Source of the DNA: SZAS-103 sp043747745
Lineage (GTDB): Bacteria; Pseudomonadota; Gammaproteobacteria; Xanthomonadales; Xanthomonadaceae
Direction of reading: 5' to 3'
NCBI GenBank assembly: GCA_043747745.1
Contig: JAYTOP010000012.1
Location: 1-64,000, forward strand
DNA length: 64,000 nt
Every line of letters starts with the position of its first letter. Position 1 is the stretch's first letter. A program made the position numbers and the translations under genes. The notes beneath the pieces are model-generated. The model was not told the DNA's origin. It ran no database searches and saw nothing but the letters and a program-made list of their open reading frames with translations. This document shows positions 1 to 8,641 of the stretch, in pieces.

Positions 1-62
1 TCATCCGCAGCACCGTTCCCGGTCCCGCAGCGGCTGGCGCGTTTCGCTCCAGCGAGCCGCAC

Positions 63-90
63 ATCATACAGCCCACTTCGCGTACGTCAA
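63..90 (-). promoter_or_regulatory. Sigma-70-like promoter reading out of the left edge
   Basis: On the minus strand a TTGACG hexamer (85-90) is followed after 16 bases by TATGAT (63-68). Each matches five of six consensus positions, and a GC-rich discriminator (GTGCGGC) follows, as is common at growth-rate-regulated promoters. Transcription would start near position 55 and leave the window. Downstream bases (about 29-60) can fold into a GCGGCT/AGCCGC stem. An open frame continues leftward on this strand, but no family is recognisable, so the product may equally be an RNA gene outside the window. Confidence 0.5.
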
Positions 91-212
91 TACCTTGTCC
101 GAAGTTTTTTTGCGGCGCAGCAATCCAGACCGACGGACGCAGCCAGCTCACTTCTGTACGGGCTTGACAGCCGACATGCTCTGACCGAACGTCACCACAG
201 GCACTCGGACGG

Positions 213-734
213 ATGCTCTGCATGTCGCGACTGAAACGTTTGCTGGGCCTGACCTCGTTGCTGCTGAGTGCTTCACTCGGCTTTTCCGCGTGGGCGCAGG
301 ATGCGACCGATGCCTATGCGATCACGCCGATGGCAACATCGTGGGTTGCGCTGCACGGCCATCGCTATGCCGTCGAGATCGCACAGACCGATGCGCAGCG
401 CGCGCGAGGGCTGATGTTCCGCGACTACATGGCACGCAATCACGGGATGCTGTTCATCCACAGCGTCGAGGAACCGTTGGCGTACTGGATGAAGAATACG
501 CACATCGCGCTGGACATCTTTTATTTCGATGCCGGTCGTCGGCTCGTCTCGGTATCGAAGCGCACACCGCCTTGCAGCCGGGGCAATGATTGTCCGCCCT
601 GTCGCAGCGGAGGACCGGCCCTGTATGTCCTTGAGCTCAACTCTGGCGCTGCGGATCGCCTGCACGCGAAGAAAGGCGATCAGTTGACCTTCGCCCCAGA
701 CATCCCAACCACTCCATCGCCCCCGTCGCCTTGA
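213..734 (+). CDS. DUF192 family secreted protein
   Basis: Small exported protein of the DUF192 family, whose biochemical role is unknown. Residues 1-28 form a signal peptide (basic start, Leu-rich core, cleavage after AWA). The mature part carries the family motifs GLMFR (66-70), MLFIH (79-83), YWMKNT (91-96) and a C-terminal YVLELNSG. The last residues are a Pro/Ser-rich tail. An in-frame ATG at 222 is an alternative start with similarly weak ribosome-binding sequence. The stop codon overlaps a possible TTG start of the next gene, so the two may be cotranscribed. Confidence 0.85.
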   Translation: MLCMSRLKRLLGLTSLLLSASLGFSAWAQDATDAYAITPMATSWVALHGHRYAVEIAQTDAQRARGLMFRDYMARNHGMLFIHSVEEPLAYWMKNTHIALDIFYFDAGRRLVSVSKRTPPCSRGNDCPPCRSGGPALYVLELNSGAADRLHAKKGDQLTFAPDIPTTPSPPSP

Positions 735-766
735 TCGAACCACAGAGCGGACCCATCTTTGCCGAC

Positions 767-1627
767 ATGGACACGCAACGCACCGCAGCAATCAATGATC
801 TGCCCGCATGGGACGCGCTTGCGCGCATGGACGACGATGCGCTGCCGTTGCTCGGCACAGCTCTGCTGATCGCACGCGACGAATACCCTGAACTACAAGC
901 GGCGCATTACGATGCCGTCGTGCAGGGCTACGTCGATGCGCTGCGCGAAGAAGTTCTCGCGCAGGAAGGATCTCCGGCGCGGATGGCGGTGATCAACCGC
1001 TATTTGTTCGAGGAGATCGGCTTCGGCGGCAACAACGATGCCTATAGCGATCCGCGCAACAGCTACCTCAACGATGTGTTCGATCGCAAACTCGGCATCC
1101 CGATCTCGCTGGCTGTCGTGCAGATGGAAATCGCGCATCGACTCGATGTGCCACTCGACGGCATCTCATTTCCCGGGCATTTCCTGGTGCGGCTGCCGGT
1201 CGACGACGGCATTCTGGTGATGGACCCATTCAACAAGGGGCGTTCACTGAGCGCCGATGAATTGCGCGACCGGGTCAGCTCGCATTTCGGCGGTCAATCG
1301 CCGGACGACACCGAACTGCTGCATATCCTTGCACCCGCGTCGCATCGAACGATCCTGCTGCGCATGCTGCGCAACCTCAAGGCGCTATATGTTGATCAGG
1401 AGGACTGGGAACGCGTCGCGCGCTCGGCCGATCGGCTGCTCAAGCTCGCACCCGGCCTCGGCGAAGAAGTGCGCGATCGCGGCCTGGCGTACCTGAAGCT
1501 CGGGCACATCGCTGGCGCGCGCGCAGACCTGGCCCGCTATCTCGCCGTGCAGCCCGAGGCACCGGATGTCGAGCCGATCCGCGAACTCTTGATCGAAGCC
1601 ACCGGCAGGGCGCAGCGGCTGAACTGA
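767..1627 (+). CDS. SirB1-like transglutaminase-fold/TPR protein
   Basis: Resembles the SirB1 family: an N-terminal transglutaminase-like helical domain (RYLFEEIGFGGNNDAY, then GIPISLAVVQ and SFPGHFLVRL) followed by tetratricopeptide-like helices (RNLKALYVDQEDWERVARSADRLL onward). Function is not established; related proteins are used as markers next to prmC or in calcium-homeostasis literature, but nothing here proves a substrate. I chose the ATG at 767. A TTG at 731 would overlap the stop of the DUF192 gene and add 12 residues, and cannot be excluded. Length, about 286 residues, is normal for the family. Confidence 0.8.
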   Translation: MDTQRTAAINDLPAWDALARMDDDALPLLGTALLIARDEYPELQAAHYDAVVQGYVDALREEVLAQEGSPARMAVINRYLFEEIGFGGNNDAYSDPRNSYLNDVFDRKLGIPISLAVVQMEIAHRLDVPLDGISFPGHFLVRLPVDDGILVMDPFNKGRSLSADELRDRVSSHFGGQSPDDTELLHILAPASHRTILLRMLRNLKALYVDQEDWERVARSADRLLKLAPGLGEEVRDRGLAYLKLGHIAGARADLARYLAVQPEAPDVEPIRELLIEATGRAQRLN

Positions 1628-1693
1628 GCTTCCAGATGATGCTGAAGCCATCTGCGGCAGCACCGTGTGGCGCGACGAGCCGCTCCAGAACCT

Positions 1694-1888
1694 TTAGAGC
1701 GGCACCATCTCGAAATCGTCCTTGGTCACGCCGCAATCAGGGCAGACCCAGGTATCGGGTACATCTTCCCAGCGCGTACCAGCGGGAATACCTTCATCGG
1801 GCAGCCCGTGCGCTTCTTCATAGAGAAAACCGCAGACGACACACATCCAGGTACGGTAAGCGGCAGTGGTGAAAAGGGACGCAGTCAT
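1694..1888 (-). CDS. Rubredoxin
   Basis: One-iron electron carrier of 64 residues. Two CxxC knuckles are present, CVVC (C16, C19) and CPDC (C49, C52), which bind iron in a Fe(Cys)4 site. The YEEAHGLPDEGIPAGTRWEDVPDTW segment is the typical rubredoxin core. It is divergent from thiE and hemL, an arrangement common in this order. The N-terminus is about ten residues longer than minimal rubredoxins. Electron-transfer partners cannot be deduced from the neighbours. Confidence 0.95.
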   Translation of the reverse strand: MTASLFTTAAYRTWMCVVCGFLYEEAHGLPDEGIPAGTRWEDVPDTWVCPDCGVTKDDFEMVPL

Positions 1889-1954
1889 TGCAGTGGCTTC
1901 GCTGGCAACTCAAACTAGGATTTTCGCACTTCGCGCAACCGGGGGGAAGCGTAT

Positions 1955-2587
1955 ATGCGCAATGGATGGCCAAGACGCGGCCTGTATGCGATCACACCGG
2001 ATGACGCCGACACGCGGCGACTCCTGAAACGCGCCGAATTGGTGCTCGACCAAGGCGTCGCGTTGATGCAGTACCGCAACAAGAGTACCGACGCCACATT
2101 GCGGCTTGAGCAGGCATTCGGCCTGAAGCTGATGTGCCTGCCGTATGGCGTGCCGCTGATCGTCAACGACGATGTCGCACTCGCGCGTGCGATGCAGGCC
2201 GATGGCGTGCATCTTGGTGACCTCGATGGCGACCCGGCAGCCGCACGCGACGAACTCGGCAACGATGCGCTCATCGGTGTGTCCTGCTACGCCAGCCTCG
2301 AACGCGCACAGGCTGCGAAATCGCAGGGCGCGGATTACCTCGCGTTCGGCGCATTCTTCGAGAGTCCAACCAAGCCACAGGCTGCGCATGCAACGCCAGG
2401 CCTGCTGCGCGAAGCGAAACGCTTCGGACTTCCCCTGGTCGCGATCGGCGGCATCCAGCCGGGCAATGTGCGTGCGCTTCGCGACGCAGGTGCCGACCTG
2501 ATCGCGGTCATTTCCGGTCTGTGGAGCGCACGCGATCCAGGCGATGCCGCACGCGCGTACGTGGCTGCATTCGACCATCCCAACTGA
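1955..2587 (+). CDS. thiE: Thiamine-phosphate synthase
   Basis: Joins the pyrimidine (HMP-PP) and thiazole (THZ-P) halves of thiamine to give thiamine monophosphate in the cytosol. The TIM-barrel signatures are visible: LYAITPDD near the start, MQYRNK, LIVNDDVALA, DGVHLG, YLAFGAFFESPTKP for phosphate handling, and VAIGGI near the end. A strong GGGGGGAAG ribosome-binding site lies before the ATG at 1955. No TPP riboswitch is evident in the short divergent region. hemL follows after 13 bases, suggesting one transcript. The 210-residue length is normal. Confidence 0.95.
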   Translation: MRNGWPRRGLYAITPDDADTRRLLKRAELVLDQGVALMQYRNKSTDATLRLEQAFGLKLMCLPYGVPLIVNDDVALARAMQADGVHLGDLDGDPAAARDELGNDALIGVSCYASLERAQAAKSQGADYLAFGAFFESPTKPQAAHATPGLLREAKRFGLPLVAIGGIQPGNVRALRDAGADLIAVISGLWSARDPGDAARAYVAAFDHPN

Positions 2588-2600
2588 CCGACGAGAACAC

Positions 2601-3890
2601 ATGAGCCCGACCAACCACGACCTCTTCCAGCGCGCATTGCAGTTGATGCCCGGTGGCGTCAATTCGCCCGTTCGCGCATTCAAGTCGGTCGGCGGCGAAC
2701 CGTTCTTCGCACAGCGCGCACAGGGCGCATACCTGTGGGATGTCGAAGGCAAGCGTTACATCGACTACGTCGGATCATGGGGCCCGATGATCGCCGGCCA
2801 CGCGCACCCGCAGGTGCTCGAAGCGGTCGCACGGACCATGCGCGATGGACTGTCGTTTGGCGTGCCCAATCCGCTCGAAGTGACGATGGCCGAGACCATC
2901 ACGCGGCTGATTCCGTCGGTCGAGATGGTACGCATGGTGAACTCCGGCACCGAAGCCACATTGTCGGCGATCCGGCTCGCGCGCGGCGCAACCGGGCGCA
3001 CGCACATCGTGAAGTTCGAGGGCTGCTACCACGGCCATGGCGACAGCTTCCTGGTGAAGGCAGGCTCCGGCGCGCTCACCCTCGGCGTGCCCGATTCGCC
3101 GGGCGTGCCGAAGGCTCTGGCCGACCTCACGCTCACCCTTCCCTACAACGACTTCGACGCAGCCAGCGCGCTTTTCGATGACAGCGGCGAGACGATCGCC
3201 GCGCTCATTATCGAGCCGATCGCAGGCAACATGAATTGCATCCTGCCGCGCGATGGTTATCTGCAGCACCTGCGCGACCTGTGCACGACACACGGCACCC
3301 TGCTGATCTTCGACGAAGTGATGACCGGCTTCCGCGTCGCACTCGGTGGCGCGCAGTCGATTTATGGCGTCACGCCCGACCTGACCACGTTCGGCAAGAT
3401 CATCGGCGGCGGCATGCCGGTCGGCGCGTACGGCGGCCGTCGCGACCTGATGCAACAGATCGCTCCAAGCGGCCCGATCTACCAGGCAGGCACGCTCAGC
3501 GGCAATCCGGTCGCGATGGCGGCCGGACTCGCCACGCTCGATCTGATCCAGCAACCCGGTTTCTTCGACGAACTCGACCGCCGCACGCACCTGCTCACCG
3601 ATGCGCTGCAGGCGATCGCGATCGAAGCGGGCATACCGTTCACCACGAACCGCGTCTGCGGCATGTTCGGCTTGTTCTTCAGCGCGACGAAAGTCGAGAC
3701 CTATGCGCAGGCAACGTCCTGCGATGTCGCGATGTTCAAACGCGTCTTCCACGGCATGCTCAAACGCGGTGTCTATCTCGCGCCATCGGCGTTCGAGGCG
3801 GGCTTCCTTTCGTCCGCACACAGCGAAGAGGACATCGCCGCGACCTTCACCGCTGCGCGCGAAACATTCGCGGAAATTCACGGCAACTGA
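2601..3890 (+). CDS. hemL: Glutamate-1-semialdehyde 2,1-aminomutase
   Basis: PLP enzyme converting glutamate-1-semialdehyde to 5-aminolevulinate, the tetrapyrrole precursor, in the C5 pathway. The aminotransferase class III fold is complete over 429 residues: PGGVNSPVRAFKSVGG at the N-terminus, VNSGTEAT, LIFDEVMTGFR, and the PLP lysine K266 in TTFGKIIGGGMPVG. The start at 2601 is chosen because MSPTNHDLFQRAL matches the usual N-terminus; an upstream in-frame ATG at 2544 lies inside thiE. Likely cotranscribed with thiE. Confidence 0.97.
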   Translation: MSPTNHDLFQRALQLMPGGVNSPVRAFKSVGGEPFFAQRAQGAYLWDVEGKRYIDYVGSWGPMIAGHAHPQVLEAVARTMRDGLSFGVPNPLEVTMAETITRLIPSVEMVRMVNSGTEATLSAIRLARGATGRTHIVKFEGCYHGHGDSFLVKAGSGALTLGVPDSPGVPKALADLTLTLPYNDFDAASALFDDSGETIAALIIEPIAGNMNCILPRDGYLQHLRDLCTTHGTLLIFDEVMTGFRVALGGAQSIYGVTPDLTTFGKIIGGGMPVGAYGGRRDLMQQIAPSGPIYQAGTLSGNPVAMAAGLATLDLIQQPGFFDELDRRTHLLTDALQAIAIEAGIPFTTNRVCGMFGLFFSATKVETYAQATSCDVAMFKRVFHGMLKRGVYLAPSAFEAGFLSSAHSEEDIAATFTAARETFAEIHGN

Positions 3891-3929
3891 TCGATCACGT
3901 CGACCAACGACCGGAATACTTTGAACACC

Positions 3930-4295
3930 ATGACCACCAAAGCCATCAACCTTGCGCAGAAGCTGAACCTCTTCAGCGAACACTGGTCGCCACGCGTGGT
4001 CGCGGAAATGAACGATTACCAATTCAAGTTCGTGAAGCTCGAAGGCGGATTCGTCTGGCACACGCACGCGGACACCGATGAGGCGTTTCTGGTCATCGAA
4101 GGCGAGATGCAGGTCGGATTCCGCGACCGCGACGTGACGCTCAAGGCTGGCGAACTGTGTGTCGTTCCCAAAGGCGTCGAACACATCACCCGCGCAGCGC
4201 ACGAATGCCATGCGCTGATTATCGAACCGCGCGGCGTGGTCAATACAGGTCGAGCAGGCGGCACGTTGACCGCGCAGAATGATGCCTGGATCTAG
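3930..4295 (+). CDS. Small cupin-domain protein
   Basis: Single-domain cupin of 121 residues. The metal-binding signature is present: WHTHADTDEAFLVIEGEM gives HxH plus Glu, and GVEHIT gives the later His. Small cupins of this type bind a divalent metal and are either mannose isomerase-like or sensing proteins; substrate is unknown. A TTG at 3921 could add three residues. The gene lies 25 bases before the trans-sulfuration gene and probably shares its mRNA, which hints at a role in sulfur amino-acid metabolism but does not show it. Confidence 0.8.
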   Translation: MTTKAINLAQKLNLFSEHWSPRVVAEMNDYQFKFVKLEGGFVWHTHADTDEAFLVIEGEMQVGFRDRDVTLKAGELCVVPKGVEHITRAAHECHALIIEPRGVVNTGRAGGTLTAQNDAWI

Positions 4296-4320
4296 CGAAG
4301 CACAATGAAAGGAAAAGACA

Positions 4321-5442
4321 ATGCGCCTAGAAACCCTTGCAGTCCATGCAGGCGCGGAAGCGGATGCGGAAACCGGCGCGATGGCGCCGCCGATCCATCT
4401 TGCGACCACGTTCAAGCACGGCGCGGCTGGCGAGCGCATCGCTGGCTACGAATACCAGCGCGAAGGCAACCCGACCCAGGATCGACTGGAAGCCGCGTTG
4501 TCCGCGCTCGAGGGTGGCGAGGCGGCGCTCGCATTCGCGTCGGGTATGGCAGCGATCACGGCCCTGCTCGAATCGCTGCCGAACGGATCGCGCGTGTTGA
4601 TCCCCGACGACTGCTATACCGGACTGCGCGTACTCGCGAAAGAATTCCTGCCTGAGCGCGGCATCGCATCAGCGATGGTCGATATGGCCGATCTCGATGC
4701 CGTGCGTGCTGCGTGCAGTGCAGGCGTTGCAATGATCTGGGCCGAGACGCCATCGAACCCGCGCATGAAAATCTGCGATCTCGCCGCACTCGCGACCATT
4801 GCGCAGGAGGCCGGTGCATTGCTCGCCTGCGACAACACCTTCGCGACACCAGCGCTGCAACAGCCGCTCGCACTCGGTGCCGATGTGGTCATGCATTCGA
4901 CCACGAAATATTTTGGCGGCCACAGCGATGTGCTCGGCGGCGCGTTGGTGTTCGCACGTCGCGATGGCTTGTTTGAGCGCGTGGCGCATCGACGCCACCT
5001 GACCGGCGCGATCCTCGCGCCGTTTAGTGCATGGCTCACCTTGCGTGGCTGCCGCTCGCTTCCCGCACGGATGGCGATGCATTGCGCGAACGCGCGCCGC
5101 ATCGCTGAATTCCTGGCCACGCATCCGGCGATCGAACGCGTGAACTACCCCGGCCTGCCGTCGCATCCGGGCCACGGCATTGCAGCGAAGCAAATGCGCG
5201 ATTTCGGCGGCATGCTCAGCATCGAACTCCACGGCGGCCGTGAGGCCGCGCTCGCTATGGCTGGGAAGCTGCGGGTGTTCACAAACGCCACGTCGCTCGG
5301 CGGCTGCGAATCATTGATCGAGCACCGCGCTTCGGTCGAGGGCGCGCATCCGTTCTCGCCACAGAACCTGCTGCGAATTTCGGTTGGGCTCGAACATGCG
5401 GATGATCTGATCGCGGATCTCGATCAGGCTTTGCGCGATTGA
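4321..5442 (+). CDS. Trans-sulfuration PLP enzyme (cystathionine gamma-synthase/lyase family)
   Basis: Cys/Met metabolism PLP-dependent enzyme of 373 residues. The N-terminus TLAVHAG, the YEYQREGNPTQDRLE phosphate/PLP loop, ALAFASGMAAI, and the Schiff-base lysine K196 in HSTTKYFGGHSD are family hallmarks, as is SLGGCESLIEH near the end. The family includes cystathionine gamma-synthase, cystathionine lyases and O-acetylhomoserine sulfhydrylases, which are hard to tell apart by sequence, so no symbol is given. A clear AAAGGAAAAGA ribosome-binding site precedes the ATG. Convergent with the following glyoxalase gene, with stops abutting. Confidence 0.9.
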   Translation: MRLETLAVHAGAEADAETGAMAPPIHLATTFKHGAAGERIAGYEYQREGNPTQDRLEAALSALEGGEAALAFASGMAAITALLESLPNGSRVLIPDDCYTGLRVLAKEFLPERGIASAMVDMADLDAVRAACSAGVAMIWAETPSNPRMKICDLAALATIAQEAGALLACDNTFATPALQQPLALGADVVMHSTTKYFGGHSDVLGGALVFARRDGLFERVAHRRHLTGAILAPFSAWLTLRGCRSLPARMAMHCANARRIAEFLATHPAIERVNYPGLPSHPGHGIAAKQMRDFGGMLSIELHGGREAALAMAGKLRVFTNATSLGGCESLIEHRASVEGAHPFSPQNLLRISVGLEHADDLIADLDQALRD

Positions 5443-5865
5443 CTACCAGACGCCCACGTTCGGCATCGACACCCACGGCTCGGCTGGCGGCAACGCGTCG
5501 CCCTTCTGCAGCAACTCGATTGAGATCAGGTCCGGCGAGCGCACGAACGCCATGTGTCCGTCGCGCGGCGGGCGGTTGATCGTAATGTCCCTCGCCTGCA
5601 GGTGCGCGCAGGTCGCGTAGATGTCGTCGACGCGGAACGCGAGGTGGCCGAAATTGCGCGCGCTGCCGTAATTCTCTTCAGAGCCCCAGTTGTGGGTGAG
5701 TTCGATCTCAGCCTCGGGGCTGTCGGGCGCGCTCAAAAAGATCAGCGAGAACTTCCCTTTCTCGTTGTCGATCCGACGCACCTCGCGCATGCCGAGGCCC
5801 TCGCAATAAAAGCGCAACGCCGCATCGAGATCGCGCACGCGCACCATGCTATGCAGATATTTCAT
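5443..5865 (-). CDS. Glyoxalase/VOC-family protein, GloA-like
   Basis: A 140-residue vicinal-oxygen-chelate protein. The N-terminal MKYLHSMVRVRDLDAALRFY resembles lactoylglutathione lyase GloA, with H5 as first metal ligand, IELTHNW containing the second-ligand Glu, FGHLAF with a later His, and ISIELLQ with the last Glu. Glyoxalase I turns the glutathione hemithioacetal of methylglyoxal into lactoylglutathione. The start at 5865 is chosen because GAGGAAA lies about seven bases upstream; another ATG at 5880 is in frame. Whether this is true GloA or a paralogue is not settled. Confidence 0.8.
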   Translation of the reverse strand: MKYLHSMVRVRDLDAALRFYCEGLGMREVRRIDNEKGKFSLIFLSAPDSPEAEIELTHNWGSEENYGSARNFGHLAFRVDDIYATCAHLQARDITINRPPRDGHMAFVRSPDLISIELLQKGDALPPAEPWVSMPNVGVW

Positions 5866-5963
5866 CGTCGGTTTCCTCATCGATCCGGATTGCTTCAATT
5901 CAGGGACATGCCGTGCAGCCAAGACTGCATCATCCCGGATTCTGCAACGTATCAACAAACCGT

Positions 5964-7061
5964 CTAACCGCTGCCCAGCCGCACACCGCTGCCCGCATCG
6001 AAGAAGTGCAGGCTGCCGGTTGCGATGGTCAATGCGAGTTGCATTCCAGCGTCCGGCAATGCCTGTGGCTGGCAGCGCGCGACCAGTGTATGCGCGCCGT
6101 AACGCAAGTTGACGAAAATCTCGTTGCCGAGCGGTTCGAGCATGTCGATGTCGGGCGCGAAGCTGGCCACTTCGTTGGTCTTTGCGGGCATCAGGTGCTC
6201 GGGAAGCACGCCGACCGCGACCTCGCGATCCAGCCACTCCGGCGACACATGCGCAGCGGCGGCATCGAGACCGACACGCGAGCCATCATCGAGTTGCAAT
6301 GCGAGGCCATCTCCCTGCACGAGCTTGCCGCGCAGGATGTTCATCGCCGGGCTGCCGAGGAAGGTCGCGACGAACAGATTAGCCGGTTTCGCATACAGCG
6401 CCATCGGCGTGTCGATCTGCTGGATATGCCCATCCTTGAGCACCACGATGCGCTTGCCGAGCGTCATCGCCTCAATCTGGTCGTGGGTGACGTAGATCAT
6501 GGTCGTGCCGAGCTGGCGATGCAGGCGCGCGATCTCCACGCGCATGCCCGTGCGCAGTTGTGCGTCCAGGTTCGATAGCGGCTCGTCGAGCAGGAACACC
6601 CGCGGCTGGCGCACCAGTGCGCGGCCGAGCGCGACGCGTTGACACTGACCGCCGGACAGCACCGCCGGTTTGCGTTCGAGCAAGGCATCGAGTTCGAGCA
6701 TCTTTGCGGCCTCTAGCACGCGCGCGGCGATCTCGACCTTGCTGGCCCCACGCAACTTGAGTGCAAAGCCGAGGTTCTCGGCGACGGTCATGTGCGGATA
6801 CAGCGCGCAGTTCTGGAACACCATCGCGATGTCGCGATCCTTCGGCGGCACGGCGTTGACCACGCGCTCGCCGATGCGCAACTCGCCGCTGCTGATCGTC
6901 TCCAGTCCGGCGATCATCCGCAGCAGCGTGGACTTGCCGCAGCCCGAAGGTCCGACCAGCACCAGCAGTTCGCCGTCGGCGACTTCGAAGCTCGCATGGG
7001 CGACGCCGACGAATCCGTTCGGGTAGATCTTGCGCAACCGATCGAGGGTGACCTTCGCCAT
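5964..7061 (-). CDS. Sugar ABC transporter ATPase, MsmK/UgpC/MalK type
   Basis: ATP-binding subunit of a carbohydrate importer, 365 residues. Walker A is GPSGCGKST (37-45), Walker B is RVFLLDEPLSNLDA, the H-loop is YVTHDQIEAMTLG, and the C-terminal half is the TOBE/OB regulatory domain (LGSPAMNILRG, VGVLPEHL). Such ATPases energise several permease pairs. No permease or solute-binding gene is nearby, so it is an orphan here. The signature motif reads LSGGQCQRVALGR, with Cys where Arg is usual. It is divergent from the broken beta-glucosidase. Start chosen at MAKVTLDRLRK. Confidence 0.9.
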   Translation of the reverse strand: MAKVTLDRLRKIYPNGFVGVAHASFEVADGELLVLVGPSGCGKSTLLRMIAGLETISSGELRIGERVVNAVPPKDRDIAMVFQNCALYPHMTVAENLGFALKLRGASKVEIAARVLEAAKMLELDALLERKPAVLSGGQCQRVALGRALVRQPRVFLLDEPLSNLDAQLRTGMRVEIARLHRQLGTTMIYVTHDQIEAMTLGKRIVVLKDGHIQQIDTPMALYAKPANLFVATFLGSPAMNILRGKLVQGDGLALQLDDGSRVGLDAAAAHVSPEWLDREVAVGVLPEHLMPAKTNEVASFAPDIDMLEPLGNEIFVNLRYGAHTLVARCQPQALPDAGMQLALTIATGSLHFFDAGSGVRLGSG

Positions 7062-7126
7062 GAACGCTCCTGCCGCGGCCAGAGTACGGGGCGATGCAAT
7101 TGTCATTGCCCTGGGCTATTCTGCCA

Positions 7127-7140
7127 TGTAATCGTTTTCA
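7127..7140. promoter_or_regulatory. LacI-family operator-like site
   Basis: TGTAATCGTTTTCA is an imperfect palindrome with the central CG typical of LacI/GalR-family operators (half sites TGTAAT and, on the other strand, TGAAAA). It lies between the divergent ABC ATPase and GH1 genes, 33 bases before the GH1 start, and overlaps a possible -10 element (TGTAAT). No LacI-type gene is in the window. The assignment is inference from motif and position. Confidence 0.45.
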
Positions 7141-7172
7141 TCCGCTTGCCGGAACGCAGGAGCTGCATCCCG

Positions 7173-8534
7173 ATGGCCCAGTCACACGTCTTCCCGAAAG
7201 GGTTTCTCTGGGGTGCCGCCACAGCTGCGCACCAGATCGAGGGATCGCCGATGGCCGATGGCGCGGGGCCGAGCATCTGGACGCGCTTCGCTCACACGCC
7301 CGGCATGATCCTGCACGGCGACACCGGCGACGTTGCCTGCGACCACTACCGGCGCTGGAAGGACGACGTGCGGCTGATGCGCGAGCTCGGCCTGCAGGCG
7401 TATCGCTTCAGCGTGTCGTGGTCGCGCGTACTGCCTGAGGGCACTGGTCGGGTGAACCAACCCGGACTCGATTTCTATTCACGGCTTGTCGACGAACTTC
7501 TCGCCAACGGCATCGAGCCGCTGCTCACGCTCTATCACTGGGACATGCCGGCCGCGCTGGACGATCGTGGTGGCTGGCTCAACCGCGACTGCGCGGACTG
7601 GTTCGCCGAGTACGGCAGCGTGATGTATCGCGCGCTCGATGGACGCGTGAAGAAATGGGTCACGCTCAACGAGCCGTGGGTGATCACCGATGGCGGCTAC
7701 CTGCACGGCGCTCTCGCTCCCGGCCATCGCAGCCGCTATGAAGCGCCGATCGCATCGCACAACCTGATGCGCGCGCATGGCGCAGCAGTGCAAGCCTAAC
7801 GCGCCGAAGGCAAGCACGAGATCGGCCTGGTGGTGAACCTGGAACCGAAATACGCGGCGTCGGATTCGGCCGAAGACATCGCCGCCGCCCTGCGCGCAGA
7901 TGCCTACATGAACCGGCAATACCTCGATCCGGCGCTGCTCGGCAACTATCCCAATGAACTACGCGAAATCTTCGGCGACGCATGGCCGGAATGGCCCGCA
8001 GAGGATTTCGCGTTGATCAAGCAACCGCTCGACTTCATCGGCGTGAACTACTACACGCGCAATGTCACCGAGGCGCGCGTCAGCTATCCGCTAAATGCCG
8101 GCCATGTGAAGCAGCCGCTCGGCACCTACACCGAGACGCATTGGGAGGTCTTTCCGCAAGGACTCAGCGACACATTGAAGTGGATCAAGCAACGTTACGG
8201 CGACATCCCGATGTACATCACCGAGAACGGCGCGGCGTTCTTCGATCCGCCGGTCGCCGAAGGCGGACGCATTCGCGATCCATTGCGCATCGACTACCTG
8301 CACAAGCACCTCAGCGCGGTCCACGATGCGATCGCATCGGGCTGCGACATCCGCGGCTACATGGTGTGGTCGTTGCTGGACAACATGGAATGGTCGCTGG
8401 GCTATTCCAAACGCTTCGGCGTGGTGCACGTGAATTACGCGACGCAGGAACGCACGCCGAAGGACAGCGCGCGCTGGTATTCGCAGGTCATCGCCAGCCA
8501 CGGCAGCAGGTTGAGCGAGCCGCTTCCGTATTGA
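7173..8534 (+). pseudogene. GH1 beta-glucosidase split by an in-frame stop
   Basis: Family 1 glycoside hydrolase that would cleave beta-glucosides. The frame starts at 7173 with an AGGAG site ten bases upstream and reads normally for 208 codons to TAA at 7797-7799, then continues in the same frame to 8534 (454 codons including the stop). The acid/base E167 is in VTLNEPW before the stop; the nucleophile E351 is in YITENG after it. Neither piece alone holds both catalytic residues. The stop interrupts AVQA-x-RAEGKHEIGLVVN, where an aromatic residue would be expected. A single substitution or a sequencing error explains it equally well. Confidence 0.85.
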
Positions 8535-8641
8535 GAACCTGTCGAGGCGCGCATCGATTTCATCGGACATGCATGCAGCGATGCACAATGGTTGCGCCAA
8601 CGCGGTCAGCGCCTCCCGTCAAGACAACGTGCAGGTGATTC

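Noticed and set aside
1..223. Minus-strand open frame running off the left edge from an ATG at 223
   Set aside because: It overlaps the DUF192 start, has no recognisable motif, and its likely promoter lies inside it; not enough sequence to support a gene.
1889..1954. TPP riboswitch before thiE
   Set aside because: The divergent gap is only 66 bases and lacks the conserved TPP core.
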